A stretch of 64,000 nucleotides of DNA from Deltaproteobacteria bacterium (lineage in GTDB: Bacteria; Myxococcota; Kuafuiibacteriia; Kuafuiibacteriales; Kuafuiibacteriaceae), in assembly GCA_016703535.1 (NCBI GenBank), contig JADJBV010000001.1:186001-250000 (forward strand), written 5' to 3'. The notes beneath the pieces were generated by a model. The model ran no database searches and was not told the DNA's origin. It saw only the letters and a list, made by a program, of their open reading frames with translations. Below, in pieces: positions 18,408 to 27,449 of this stretch. The translations under genes and the position numbers were made by a program. The number at the start of each line of letters is the position of its first letter. Position 1 is the first letter of the stretch.

Positions 18408-20441
18408 TCAGGGCCCATCGTCGAGCCTGCCGCCGGCGTAACGCCCGGCCAAGCTCACGAAAAAGCTCCTCGGCGGGATGGGGAGGAGGGTCGGGTCCCC
18501 TTCGTCCAGCAGGTTTTCCAGGCCGACCCCCAGCTCCAGGGACGTGAACAGCTCTTTGGCGATCCGCAGATCGAGGGTCGCATAAGGGGCGCCGACGTCG
18601 TCTTGGCCGTCGGAGTTGAGGTCCCCAAAAAACGGCCGGGAGCTGACCCAGGCGCCCCGGACCACCCCCAACAGCCCCAACTCAGGCTCCCGATACTGAA
18701 CCCGCAAAGTGCCCCGGTGGCGAGCCCGGCCGGGCAAAGGTCGATCCAAGGTGCGATCCAAAGTTTCGGTCAGGTCGTAACCGAGATCGATGACCAGCCC
18801 GTTGAGCGGCGTCAGGCGAAGGCCGGCCTCCAGGCCCATGGTCCGAGCCGAGGTGATGTTGCCGTACTGAAAGAGGTTGAGGCCCCCCGGAGGCGCCGGC
18901 ACCCGAATGGTGTCGATCAAACGACGGATGTCGTTGAAGTAGCCGCCCAACCGCAGCACCAAAAAGGAGGTCGGGTTGAGTTCGGCGTCCAGGCTCGCGT
19001 TTTGGGAGGTCTCGGGCAAAAGGTCCGGGTTGCCGTTGATCCGATAACCGGAGCCGGCGTTGACGAAGCGCAGGTACAGCTCCTCGAAGGACGGCGCCCG
19101 AAAGCCCCACGCATAACTGCCGCGCAGCACGATCCAGTCGGTGGGATCGAAGCGCACCGCCAACTTGGGGCTGGGCCGACTGCCGAACTGGGAGTCGCTG
19201 TCGAAGCGGAGCCCTGGCACGATCACCAAGTTCAGGTCGTCCCGAAGCACGGTCCACTCGTCCTGCAGAAACACCGCGCCGCGCCGACGTCGACCCAGGC
19301 CTTCGTCCAAGAAGGCGACCTCTTGCAACTCCTCCAGCCCGTCGACGCCCAAGGTGACGAAGTGGTCGTCGAAGAGGACGCGATCGTACTGGACCGTCGC
19401 TTGGGCCGTGCGCTGGCGGTTGTCTTCTTGAGCGTCGAACTCTCGGCCCCCCCGCTGGTCGCTGGCGATCTGCTGACGAAAAAGCGAGTAGTACAAGGAG
19501 ACCTTGAGCCGCGCCGGGCCCTCCAACTTCAGCTCGGGGCCGGCCGAAAACGAGAAGCTCTCGATCCGCTCGTCCCGATCGATCAAGGCCCGGGGCGGGA
19601 CCAAATCAACCGCGGTCAGATCGTTCCTTCGGTAGTCGCCTCGAAAGCGTAAGCGGGTCTCTTGGTCTGGCTCATACGCGCCGTTGGCCGCCAGGTTGAA
19701 GGCCCCGTAGGCCGGGGCGGTGGTGACCTCGTCGTTCGGCGACAGATCAAAACCATCGGTCCGGTGGTAACCGCCCGACAGCTGCAACATGGCGCGCCGG
19801 TTGCGATAGGCCGCCGCCCCCATCGCGTCCAAGGTGTTGAAGCTCCCGTAGGTGGCCCGCAGATCCGCCGAGGCGCCCAGGCGCGGCCGCCGAGGGATCA
19901 CGTTGATCACCCCGCCCATCGCGTCCGAGCCGTAGAGGGCCGAGGCCGCGCCCTTGACGATCTCCACCTGCTCCACGTTCTCCAGATCGAAGCGGGTCGG
20001 ATCCAAGCCACCGCGGACTCGACCGGCCACCCGCTCCCCGTCGACCAACAACAAGACCTGCTCCGGGTTCAGGCCCTGGAGGCGAATGGAGGTTCCGCTC
20101 GAGCTGCGTTCCAGCTGTACGCCTGGGTGTTCCTCCAGAATTTCGCCCAGGTTTTCGGCGCCCGAGCCCTTGAGTTCGTTGCGGGTGATCAACTCGGTGA
20201 CCACCGGGGTGTCGGCCAACCGCTTGTCCGTTCGGGAGCCCGTCACCACCACCTCGAAGATCTCCGGATCGACCGGGGCCAACACCTCGGGCTTTGGCAC
20301 CTCACCTTGGTCTTCGGCTCGGGGCGCGACCGCCGCTGGGGTGGCGGTGCGGGTGAAGGCCACCGAACTGGTCTGAGAGGCCGCCGCCGGCTGGGCCAAG
20401 AAGACGCTGGCGACGATTGCCATGGGGGCCGGAATCGGCAT
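18408..20441 (-). CDS. TonB-dependent outer-membrane receptor
   Basis: An energy-dependent outer-membrane transporter of 677 residues. The start at 20441 (MPIPAPMAIV...) or 20423 gives a signal peptide ending near AQPAAA. The plug domain has EVVVTGSRTDKRL, then TPVVTELITRNELKGSGAEN, VLLLVDGERVAGR, VEIVKGAASALYGSDAMGG and a GVINVIP strand, all typical. The rest is a Tyr/Arg-rich 22-strand barrel ending in an aromatic-rich strand. Its neighbours (HmuY-like lipoprotein downstream, Fur-like box upstream) point to heme or iron-complex uptake. The cargo is inferred, not shown. Confidence 0.93.
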   Translation of the reverse strand: MPIPAPMAIVASVFLAQPAAASQTSSVAFTRTATPAAVAPRAEDQGEVPKPEVLAPVDPEIFEVVVTGSRTDKRLADTPVVTELITRNELKGSGAENLGEILEEHPGVQLERSSSGTSIRLQGLNPEQVLLLVDGERVAGRVRGGLDPTRFDLENVEQVEIVKGAASALYGSDAMGGVINVIPRRPRLGASADLRATYGSFNTLDAMGAAAYRNRRAMLQLSGGYHRTDGFDLSPNDEVTTAPAYGAFNLAANGAYEPDQETRLRFRGDYRRNDLTAVDLVPPRALIDRDERIESFSFSAGPELKLEGPARLKVSLYYSLFRQQIASDQRGGREFDAQEDNRQRTAQATVQYDRVLFDDHFVTLGVDGLEELQEVAFLDEGLGRRRRGAVFLQDEWTVLRDDLNLVIVPGLRFDSDSQFGSRPSPKLAVRFDPTDWIVLRGSYAWGFRAPSFEELYLRFVNAGSGYRINGNPDLLPETSQNASLDAELNPTSFLVLRLGGYFNDIRRLIDTIRVPAPPGGLNLFQYGNITSARTMGLEAGLRLTPLNGLVIDLGYDLTETLDRTLDRPLPGRARHRGTLRVQYREPELGLLGVVRGAWVSSRPFFGDLNSDGQDDVGAPYATLDLRIAKELFTSLELGVGLENLLDEGDPTLLPIPPRSFFVSLAGRYAGGRLDDGP

Positions 20442-20449
20442 AATGAATT

Positions 20450-20464
20450 TGAGAAGCAATCTCA
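20450..20464. promoter_or_regulatory. Fur-like box between TonB receptor and membrane protein genes
   Basis: TGAGAAGCAATCTCA is a 7-1-7 inverted repeat (half-sites TGAGAAG and TGAGATT) resembling the Fur box half TGATAAT. It lies 9 bases upstream of the receptor start and 48 bases from the divergent gene. The box upstream of bfd shares the half-site TGAGAA. Confidence 0.45.
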
Positions 20465-20511
20465 GGCTAACCGCTTCGTTCGGTCGAAGACAAGCCCGGG
20501 GGCTCTCAAGT

Positions 20512-20985
20512 ATGGCGGAAGGGATGGAGACGGAGACGGGTCTAGGTGCGGATCGGGCGCGCCGGCCCTTGGTGTGGCTGCTCTGGTTGACCAGCATCGC
20601 CACCGCCACCGGGACCTTCATCTACACCTACCCCTCGACCCTGGAGTCGGTGCGCCAGGTGATGATCTGGACCCACGACCTCTCGGGTGACCTGCTGATC
20701 GCCATTGTGGTCCTTTACCTCGCCCTCCACCTGCCGCGCACCTGGCGGATGTGGAAGCGGGTCCTCTCCCGTTGGAGCGGCTACGTCGCCGTGTTGATCT
20801 TGGCGGTGGCCGCGGGCAGCGGGCTTTATGGGCAACTCGTCGTCTTGGAGCCAAACACGATGATCTGGCAGGCCCACCTGGTAGGCAGCGTGGCCTGGGT
20901 CGTGTTGGGCAGCTTCCACGCCGCCGTTGGCCTGCGCCGCCGTTGGAAGGCGGCCGAACGTGACCCCGAGGCCGGGGCGCGCTAA
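20512..20985 (+). CDS. Four-helix membrane protein, possible b-type cytochrome
   Basis: A 157-residue protein with four hydrophobic helices: LVWLLWLTSIATATGTFI, LLIAIVVLYLALHL, YVAVLILAVAAGSGLYG and LVGSVAWVVLGSFHAAVGL. Histidines sit at helix ends (WTHDLSG, ALHLPR, WQAHLVG, SFHAAVG), an arrangement compatible with heme b ligation, but no family could be named with confidence. It diverges from the TonB receptor across the Fur-like box and precedes the next gene by 12 bases, so a role in iron/heme reduction or export is possible. Confidence 0.7.
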   Translation: MAEGMETETGLGADRARRPLVWLLWLTSIATATGTFIYTYPSTLESVRQVMIWTHDLSGDLLIAIVVLYLALHLPRTWRMWKRVLSRWSGYVAVLILAVAAGSGLYGQLVVLEPNTMIWQAHLVGSVAWVVLGSFHAAVGLRRRWKAAERDPEAGAR

Positions 20986-20997
20986 CAAGGAGTCCGC

Positions 20998-21417
20998 GTG
21001 AACATCCCGACGTTTTCGATCTTCAGCGCCATCTCGGAGGTCTTCGTGACCATCGGGGTGCTCTACGCGATCATCACCACTTTACGAGGCAAGCCCTTCC
21101 CCAAGGTCGCCTTGGGCATCGTCTTGGCCTTCGAGCTCTGCGTGAACGTGGTCTACATGGCTGGTCGGGCCTCCCAGGCCGACAAAAGCGCCGAGATCAG
21201 CCACGGCATGAAGTTGTTCTACGCCTTCCACGGCACCTTATCGCTCTTGATGTTCGTGACCTTGGCCGCGGTTTATCTGCTCAGCCTGTGGGACGAATCG
21301 AGCGGCCGTCAGACCTGGTTCGCCCGTCACCGCACCGGCAGCTACGTGATGATCTTCTTTTGGATGGTTTCGGTGATCAGCGGCGAGGTCATCTTCTACC
21401 TGGCCCACCTGGCCTGA
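20998..21417 (+). CDS. Four-helix membrane protein of unknown function
   Basis: A GTG start at 20998 is fixed by the AAGGAG 7 bases upstream. The 139-residue protein has four predicted helices (SEVFVTIGVLYAIITTL; VALGIVLAFELCVNVVYMAG; HGTLSLLMFVTLAAVYLLSL; SYVMIFFWMVSVISGEVIFY) with conserved-looking His at AFHGTLS and YLAHLA. It resembles DUF420-type membrane proteins in layout. It is probably co-transcribed with the gene 12 bases upstream. Confidence 0.7.
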   Translation: MNIPTFSIFSAISEVFVTIGVLYAIITTLRGKPFPKVALGIVLAFELCVNVVYMAGRASQADKSAEISHGMKLFYAFHGTLSLLMFVTLAAVYLLSLWDESSGRQTWFARHRTGSYVMIFFWMVSVISGEVIFYLAHLA

Positions 21418-21426
21418 GCGTTCATC

Positions 21427-22089
21427 ATGCGCGTCATCCTGACCGGCGCCACCGGGACCGCCGGTTCGGCGGCGCTCGAGGTCTGCCTCCGCGATCCCCG
21501 GGTTGAGCAGGTCACCGTCGTGGGGCGGCGTCCGCCCGACCGCACCGATCCCAAGCTGAAGAGCGTGGTGTTGTCGGACTTCCTCGACTGGTCGAAGTTG
21601 GGCCCGGAGCTGGCCGACCACGACGTTTGCCTTTGGTGTCTGGGCATCAGCCAGTCCCAGGTGAACGAGGCCGAATACCGCGTCATCACTGTCGACTACA
21701 CTTTGGCCGCGGCCCGGGCCCTGATGGACGCCAACCCCAAGCTGGTCTTCTGCTTCTTGTCCGGCCAAGGCGCCGACACCCAAGAGCGGAGCTGGATGTT
21801 GTTTGGGCGGGTCAAGGGGCACGCCGAAAACGAGCTCCTCAAGTTGGGCCTCCCGGTCTACTGCTTCCGGCCCGGCTACATCCATGGCCAGGCGCCGGGC
21901 CGTACCCTCCGCTTCCAAGAGAAGTTGGGACGGGCCTTCGTGCCCCTCCTGAGGCGCACCCGCTCGATGATGGTCGAAGCCGAAGATCTGGGCCGGGCCA
22001 TGCTCCAAGTGGCTCGACACGGGGCACCTCAGCCCATCCTGGAGAACGCCGACATCTTGGGCCTTGCGGAAGCGAACCGCGCCCCCTGA
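21427..22089 (+). CDS. NAD(P)-binding atypical SDR / oxidoreductase
   Basis: A 220-residue Rossmann-fold protein. The N-terminal MRVILTGATGTAGSAALEV has the GxxGxxG dinucleotide loop. VTVVGRRPP at the end of strand 2 has Arg-Arg, which favours NADP. The region ENELLKLGLPVYCFRPGYIHG matches atypical SDRs of the NmrA/YwnB type that lack a full Tyr-Lys active site. The substrate is unknown. It starts 10 bases after the previous gene, so three genes form one rightward unit. Confidence 0.82.
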   Translation: MRVILTGATGTAGSAALEVCLRDPRVEQVTVVGRRPPDRTDPKLKSVVLSDFLDWSKLGPELADHDVCLWCLGISQSQVNEAEYRVITVDYTLAAARALMDANPKLVFCFLSGQGADTQERSWMLFGRVKGHAENELLKLGLPVYCFRPGYIHGQAPGRTLRFQEKLGRAFVPLLRRTRSMMVEAEDLGRAMLQVARHGAPQPILENADILGLAEANRAP

Positions 22090-22110
22090 TCGTCAGGGTC
22101 GCCGCGAACT

Positions 22111-24090
22111 TCAGCTGGTGCTGCTGGTCTTGACGGGCTTGGCGGTGGCCTCGATCGCGGCGCTGGCGGCGTCGCCTTCGAGCATGGTCAGGTCGGTGGC
22201 GATGGCGAGCGCTTCCCTTCGGAAGGGTTCGTAGCCCACCTGGGTCTTGAGCTCCCGATAGCGGCCCTCCAGCACTTGATAGCGGGCGTCGCGCCAGGCC
22301 TCGGGGACTTGGTTCAAGGAGGTGCGGATCCGCTTCAGCTTCAGGTCGAAGAGGTTGCGATCGAGGGGCATCTCTTCGGTGGTGTTCATCAGGGCCTGAT
22401 ACGTCAGCTCCACGATCTGGCGCGGCGGTTCACCTTCACTCTTGAACCAGCGGGCCCAGTTTTGGGCGTGGGTCGGCTCAGCCGCGGCAATGTCGGCCCA
22501 GGAGAGCCCGCGGTGGGAGCGGGCCCAACCCAAGGCCAGGTCCAGCTCCTTGTAGGTCTTGCCGAGGCCCGGCTCGTCGTCGATCGGCGGGGTGAGCTCG
22601 GCGGTTTGGTAGTCGGTGCCTTCTTCCGTCGGCCCTTCGGCGTCGCTGGGCGGGTTGGAGACGGCCGGGGGCGCTGGCGCCGGAGGGGGTGTGTGCTCCG
22701 GGGTCGTCGGCTTGATCACCACCGAAGGGGGCTCGCCTGCGCTTTTCCCCGGGCCGGCCGGCTTTGGCTTGGGTCGTTCGGTCGCCGATCGCTCGGGTTC
22801 CGGGGCCGGAGCATCGATCGCCCTGGGGGGCTCGCTTGGCGCGGGCGGCGTCGCCTCCACGGCCTCGGCCTCGGGCTGTCGCTCCCAGATCGGATCTTCG
22901 GGCTGGTTGTTGAGGTAGTAGTACCCGCCGGCCGCCGCACCCAAGGTCAGCACCGCCGCGATCCACGGCAAAAAACGCTGAAAGCCCAAGGCCGCGTTGA
23001 TCGAGCGGGTCATCTCCCGGGAGTCCTCGGGGATCGGCAGGTGGGCCCGCTCTTCGGCCAAGATCGGCGCCGACAACGGATCACCCCGATCGGCCCGAGT
23101 GGGCGGTTCACTGACCCGGGCCGGCTTTTGCGATCGCCGGGGACGTTCGCTGGCCTTGGTCGGGAGTTGAGAGAGGCCCAGCTGTTCGATGCGCTGCACC
23201 ACCGCCTCAGCACTCCGGGGACGTTCGTTCGGCTCCTTCTGCAGCAGGTGCACCGCCAGATCGGTGAGCCCTCCGTACGGAAGCGGCGGAACCGGCGGCG
23301 GGGCGGTCACGTGTTGTTGGGCCAGCTGCTGCACATCGCCGGTGAAGGGCGGCGTCCCGGTCAAGAGTTGATAGAGGATGACGCCGAGCGAATAGAGATC
23401 CGAGGCGGGCCCGACCTCACCGCCGGTCGCTTGTTCGGGCGACATGTAGCTGGGCGTGCCGAAGAACTGGCCCCGGTGGGTGAGTTCGCCGTCGGAAGCG
23501 TCGGGCTCGAGGAGGCGCACCAAACCGAAGTCCAAGATCTTGGCCTGTTCGACGCCTTGTTCGTTGATGACCAACATCAGGTTGCCGGGCTTGAGATCCC
23601 GGTGCACAAAACCGCGGCCGTGGGCGGCGGCCAAACCACTGGCCACCTCCTTGATGATCCGCCCAGCCCGGGCCGGGGGCATGGGGCCGTCCCGGCGCAG
23701 GGCCTCGGAGACGGTGACGCCCTCCAGGAGCTCCATCACCATGAAGAGCAGCCCCTCTTTGGTGGCGCCGAAGTCGGCGACGGCCACCACGTTGGGGTGC
23801 TTGATCCGGGAGAGGGTCTTGGCCTCCCGATGAAAACGTTTGGTCAAGGCCTTGTCGGCGGCGAGTTGCCCGTGCAGCACCTTCACCGCGAAGTCCTGCT
23901 CCAGGTACAGGTGGGTGGCCCGATAGACCTTGGCCATGCCGCCGGTGCCGATCGGTCCGACGATCTTGTAGCGATCCAAGGTGCGACCGATCAGCGGGTC
24001 GACCTGGCTTTGGATCAGCCGTTCGCCATCCAACCCACAATGCTCGACCTCGCGGGTGTAGGTCGACCCACACTTCGGGCAAACGAGCAT
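22111..24090 (-). CDS. Ser/Thr protein kinase with N-terminal zinc ribbon
   Basis: A 659-residue membrane kinase. It begins with a zinc-ribbon signature (CPKCGSTYTREVEHCGLDG, residues 4-22). The kinase domain runs about 40-310: glycine loop GPIGTGGMAKVY, Lys70 in FAVKVL, HRDLKPGN at 163-170, DFG at 187-189, and the GTPSYMSPEQ activation segment. A transmembrane helix (FLPWIAAVLTLGAAAGGYYY) lies at about 374-395. The periplasmic part is Pro-rich (PAPEPERSATERPKPKPAG) followed by a folded Trp/Glu-rich domain. All catalytic residues are present. The ATG at 24090 is preferred because it opens directly onto the zinc ribbon. The target proteins are unknown. Confidence 0.93.
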   Translation of the reverse strand: MLVCPKCGSTYTREVEHCGLDGERLIQSQVDPLIGRTLDRYKIVGPIGTGGMAKVYRATHLYLEQDFAVKVLHGQLAADKALTKRFHREAKTLSRIKHPNVVAVADFGATKEGLLFMVMELLEGVTVSEALRRDGPMPPARAGRIIKEVASGLAAAHGRGFVHRDLKPGNLMLVINEQGVEQAKILDFGLVRLLEPDASDGELTHRGQFFGTPSYMSPEQATGGEVGPASDLYSLGVILYQLLTGTPPFTGDVQQLAQQHVTAPPPVPPLPYGGLTDLAVHLLQKEPNERPRSAEAVVQRIEQLGLSQLPTKASERPRRSQKPARVSEPPTRADRGDPLSAPILAEERAHLPIPEDSREMTRSINAALGFQRFLPWIAAVLTLGAAAGGYYYLNNQPEDPIWERQPEAEAVEATPPAPSEPPRAIDAPAPEPERSATERPKPKPAGPGKSAGEPPSVVIKPTTPEHTPPPAPAPPAVSNPPSDAEGPTEEGTDYQTAELTPPIDDEPGLGKTYKELDLALGWARSHRGLSWADIAAAEPTHAQNWARWFKSEGEPPRQIVELTYQALMNTTEEMPLDRNLFDLKLKRIRTSLNQVPEAWRDARYQVLEGRYRELKTQVGYEPFRREALAIATDLTMLEGDAASAAIEATAKPVKTSSTS

Positions 24091-24256
24091 GGCCACCTGG
24101 CGTGCTACCACGTCGGGCTGGGCCGGTGCGAGCTGAATGGGGCCCACCACTCGGTCCAACCGGGTCGAGGGCTCGACGATTCCCGGGCTGTGGCGTCGAT
24201 CACGAAAGCCGACGGGACCCCTAGATCGTTTTGCGTGAAGGATCGTTTGGACGGGA

Positions 24257-25321
24257 ATGTTGCGTCCCGCTTTTGCCCTCACGCTCCTTTTGTGGCCGCT
24301 GGCCACCCCGGCCTTCGCCGGTGACGCCGCCGAAGCCGCGGCCGCCCAGCTCCTCGAAGCTCGCCTCAAGGAAGAACGCCCCGAAGACCTGGCCATCTTG
24401 CGGTCGGTCAAAGGCAAAAACGTGGTGGTGGTCGCCGGCTCCATGGACCACATCGAGCAGGTGTTGGCCGCGGCCCGCATCCCTCACGTCTTGGTTCAAC
24501 CCAACGAGGTCGCGGGCCTGGACCTCAACGCCGATCAGATCGTGATGGTGAACTGCCCGGGAGTCATGCCTTCGGCGGGCGTCGATCGGATCGAACGTTT
24601 TGTGCGGGCCGGTGGCCTGCTCTACACCACCGACTGGGCCCTCTCGAACGTGGTCCAGCGGGCCTTCCCGCGGACCATCGCCGCCAACGGCAAGTCGACC
24701 GGCGATCACGTCACCAAGGTCGAGGTCCACGGGCACCACCACGACTTGATGACCAACCTGCTCCTCCGGAAAGGTAGCCAACCCGAGTGGTGGTTAGAGG
24801 GCGGAAGTTATCCGATCAAGATCCTCGATCCGAAGCGGGTGGAGGTCTTGGCCTCCAGCAAACAGATGAAGAAGGAATACGGCGCGGCCCCGGTGGTGGT
24901 GCGCTTTCGCCACGATGACGGCGAGGTCATCCACGTGGTCAGCCACTTCTATCGCCAGGTCGGCACCACCGGACCGGCGGTCGCCGCCAAAGACGGCATC
25001 GACGAGGTCCAGGGCCTCAGCGACGCCGACAAAAAGGCCTTCAAAGAAGGCGCCGGCGGGGCGGTGAAGCTCGGTGACGTCGAGTCGAGCTACGCCTTTC
25101 AGCAGATGACCAGCAACCTGGTGGTCGGCAAACAGAAGCGCAACGTCGAGCTCGACCGTCAGTACGGCTACACCCCCGCCAAACCCGTGACCATCGCTGG
25201 GCGTGAGGCGAAGAAGGGCGATCGCCTCAAGGTCATCGAGACCAAGGGCGATCAGGTCCGGGTCCGGGACGACCGTGGCAACGAAGCGCTGGTGCCCGCG
25301 GCCTCGGTCGAAGCGCGCTAA
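24257..25321 (+). CDS. Secreted protein with possible GATase1-like domain
   Basis: A 354-residue exported protein with signal peptide MLRPAFALTLLLWPLATPAFAG. The first half (VKGKNVVVVAGSMDHIEQVL, then QIVMVNCPGVMPSAGVDRIE, then FVRAGGLLYTTDWAL) resembles ThuA/GATase1-like folds but shows no clear catalytic Cys. A Gly/Lys-rich linker and a C-terminal SH3-like segment (AKKGDRLKVIETKGDQVRVR) follow. It diverges from the kinase gene. Function unknown. Confidence 0.7.
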   Translation: MLRPAFALTLLLWPLATPAFAGDAAEAAAAQLLEARLKEERPEDLAILRSVKGKNVVVVAGSMDHIEQVLAAARIPHVLVQPNEVAGLDLNADQIVMVNCPGVMPSAGVDRIERFVRAGGLLYTTDWALSNVVQRAFPRTIAANGKSTGDHVTKVEVHGHHHDLMTNLLLRKGSQPEWWLEGGSYPIKILDPKRVEVLASSKQMKKEYGAAPVVVRFRHDDGEVIHVVSHFYRQVGTTGPAVAAKDGIDEVQGLSDADKKAFKEGAGGAVKLGDVESSYAFQQMTSNLVVGKQKRNVELDRQYGYTPAKPVTIAGREAKKGDRLKVIETKGDQVRVRDDRGNEALVPAASVEAR

Positions 25322-25369
25322 CGGGCCCTATGGTTGCGGCGGCGTTCGCCTTCAGCCAGCATCCCGGCC

Positions 25370-25840
25370 GTGCATCCGAACCAGCGGCTGATCGAGCGCT
25401 TTTACCAGGCCTTCAAGGAGCGGGACGGCCGGGCCATGGGCGCCTGTTACCACGACCAAGTCCACTTCTCCGATCCGGTCTTCGTCGACCTCCACGGTGA
25501 GCAGGCCCGGGGCATGTGGCGCATGCTCTGCGAACGGGGCAAGGACCTGGTGGTGGAGGCCAGCCGCATCGAGGCCAACGAGGAGCGCGGCATCGCCCAC
25601 TGGGACGCCTTCTACACCTTCAGCGCCACCGGCCAAAAAGTGCACAACATCATCGACGCCGAGTTCCGTTTCCAGGATGGGCTGATCATCGACCACCGGG
25701 ATCGCTTCGATCTCTACCGCTGGGCCCGCCAGGCCCTCGGCATAAAAGGGCTGCTCCTCGGTTGGGCGCCGCCGGTCCAGAACGCGGTTCGGAAGCAGGC
25801 GATGAAGGGCCTGGACGCATTCCTCAAGAAGGGCGGTTGA
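25370..25840 (+). CDS. SnoaL/NTF2-like protein
   Basis: A 156-residue protein from a GTG at 25370. NQRLIERFYQAFKERDGRAM opens the helix typical of SnoaL-like NTF2 folds. CYHDQVHFSDPVFVDLHG and HNIIDAEFRFQDGLIIDHRD match the cone-shaped beta sheet. The family includes polyketide cyclases and isomerases as well as non-enzymes; the role here is unknown. It overlaps the convergent rhomboid gene by 17 bases. Confidence 0.8.
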   Translation: MHPNQRLIERFYQAFKERDGRAMGACYHDQVHFSDPVFVDLHGEQARGMWRMLCERGKDLVVEASRIEANEERGIAHWDAFYTFSATGQKVHNIIDAEFRFQDGLIIDHRDRFDLYRWARQALGIKGLLLGWAPPVQNAVRKQAMKGLDAFLKKGG

Positions 25841-26993
25841 GGCCGGGGCGAATGGCGGCCAAGGCCGCCCGGGCCTGATCTTCGGTCTCGGGATCGGGGT
25901 TGAAGTCGAGCACGCTCAAGAGGTGCTGATAGGCCGAGGTCACCTGGCCCTGCTGCATCCGCACCAAACCCAAGGTCAGGTACACCCGGGCTTGATCGAC
26001 CCGAGCGCTGCGATCGCCGAGCAGACGACGCAACAACTCGATCGCCAGCTGGGGTTGTTGGGCCTGGGCCAACCACTCGGCCAAGCGCAGCTGTTGTTCG
26101 GAGGGCAGGCCGTAGAGTTCGGTCAACGGGACCTCGAACGCCAACTGCAGAGCGGTGCTGCGATCACCGGCCCGAATGGCGTCACCGATCGGCGTGGCCA
26201 CCCGCAGCGCCACCGGCCGGGTCACCACGGTCTTCTTCGGGGCGCGTCGGGGGCTCCACATCGAGACCTTCTCGAAGACCCAGGCCCCACCCAGGCCAAA
26301 GACGAATCCGCCGATGTGGGCGCCAAAAGCCACGCTGCTTTGGCTGCCGAACAAGACCGGCAAGAGGTTGTCGACCACCAAATAAAAGCCGAGGACCAGC
26401 CGGGCCGGCACGAAGATGGTGTTCATCAGGAACGGGAAAAAGGCGACGAAGACCTTCACCTGGTTCCGAGGGAACATCAGGAAATACAGGCCCAGGACCC
26501 CAGAGATCGCGCCCGAAGCTCCGACCAGGGGTGTCATCGAGTCCAGGTTGAAGGCCGCAAAGGCCACGGTGGCGGCCACTCCACTCAATAGATAGGTGAC
26601 CAGATACAACAAGCGCCCCATCCGGTGCTCCACGTTGTCGCCGTAGATCCACAGGAACAACATATTCCCGGCCAGGTGCATGAAGCCCCCGTGCAGGAAG
26701 AGCGAATAAAAGAGGTCGGCCAACTCCGGGGCGCCCGGCTTGAAGCCGTGGGCCACCACGTAGAGATCGTAGGCGCTCACCTGGGCCAGGATCTCCGGCA
26801 GGGTGTGTTGGGGCAGCCGCCGCACCAACTCTTTGGCGTACTCCAGGACCGCCGGATCCGAGGGATCGATCCCGGTTTGGCCGAGGGGCAAGGTGACCAA
26901 CACGAAAACCAGGACGTTGAGGCCGATCAGGGTCCAGTTCACCCAAGGCCGAAAGCCCTGGGGATTGGGCGCGTCACCGATCGGCAAGAACAC
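25824..26993 (-). CDS. Rhomboid-family intramembrane serine protease with TPR-like tail
   Basis: A 389-residue membrane protease. Catalytic Ser160 is in GASGAISGVLG, and His226 in FGAHIGGFVFG forms the dyad. HGGFMHLAGNMLFLW (about 101-115) is the conserved oxyanion/entry segment. About seven helices are predicted. The C-terminal 130 residues are soluble and helical with repeats (STALQLAFEV, PQLAIELLRRLL, QVTSAYQHLLSVL), TPR-like. Catalytic residues are complete, so activity is expected. The substrate is unknown. Confidence 0.92.
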   Translation of the reverse strand: MFLPIGDAPNPQGFRPWVNWTLIGLNVLVFVLVTLPLGQTGIDPSDPAVLEYAKELVRRLPQHTLPEILAQVSAYDLYVVAHGFKPGAPELADLFYSLFLHGGFMHLAGNMLFLWIYGDNVEHRMGRLLYLVTYLLSGVAATVAFAAFNLDSMTPLVGASGAISGVLGLYFLMFPRNQVKVFVAFFPFLMNTIFVPARLVLGFYLVVDNLLPVLFGSQSSVAFGAHIGGFVFGLGGAWVFEKVSMWSPRRAPKKTVVTRPVALRVATPIGDAIRAGDRSTALQLAFEVPLTELYGLPSEQQLRLAEWLAQAQQPQLAIELLRRLLGDRSARVDQARVYLTLGLVRMQQGQVTSAYQHLLSVLDFNPDPETEDQARAALAAIRPGLNRPS

Positions 26994-27098
26994 GAAAGGA
27001 AGGTTGGTGACGCGGACCCGGGAGTCAACCCAACGACTCGACCCGGTCCCCGTTTCGGCCGCTGTCAGAACGACCGAAACGGGTGCGCGGGCCTTGCT

Positions 27099-27434
27099 TC
27101 AGGAAACTTGGATGGCCCGAGCCTGTCGCTGTCGCTTCGGCAGGCGCAGGGTCAACACGCCGTGTTTGAGTTCGGCGCCGATCCGCTCCGCGTCCAAGGC
27201 CAGCTGGGTCTCGAAGACCCGCTTGTAAGTGCGGGGCCCGAAGGTGGCCTCCAACTTCACGGTGCCTTCTTCGTAGCTCAGGTGCACGTCTTCCTTCTTC
27301 ACGCCGGGCAGGTCCGCATAGATCAAGATCTCCTGTTCGTTCTCGAAGACGTCGACCGGCGGCGTGGCCCAGTAGCGCTCGGCTTGGGCCGGGGTGGTGG
27401 CTTCACTTTGGGTGCTCGCGTTTTCCTGGTTCAT
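27099..27434 (-). CDS. Small heat shock protein Hsp20 (second copy)
   Basis: An ATP-independent chaperone of 111 residues. The alpha-crystallin domain has PPVDVFENEQEILIYADLPG, then EDVHLSYEEGTVKLEATFG and HGVLTLRLPK. The C-terminal anchor is AIQV (IxI/V motif). It starts 15 bases downstream of the first hsp20 with a clear GGAGGAG ribosome site, so the two are translated from one message. Both belong to the heat-shock island facing groESL. Confidence 0.94.
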   Translation of the reverse strand: MNQENASTQSEATTPAQAERYWATPPVDVFENEQEILIYADLPGVKKEDVHLSYEEGTVKLEATFGPRTYKRVFETQLALDAERIGAELKHGVLTLRLPKRQRQARAIQVS

Positions 27435-27449
27435 GGTCGTGCTCCTCCT

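Noticed and set aside
22276..24324. Long plus-strand frame opposite the Ser/Thr kinase
   Set aside because: The kinase motifs are unambiguous on the minus strand.
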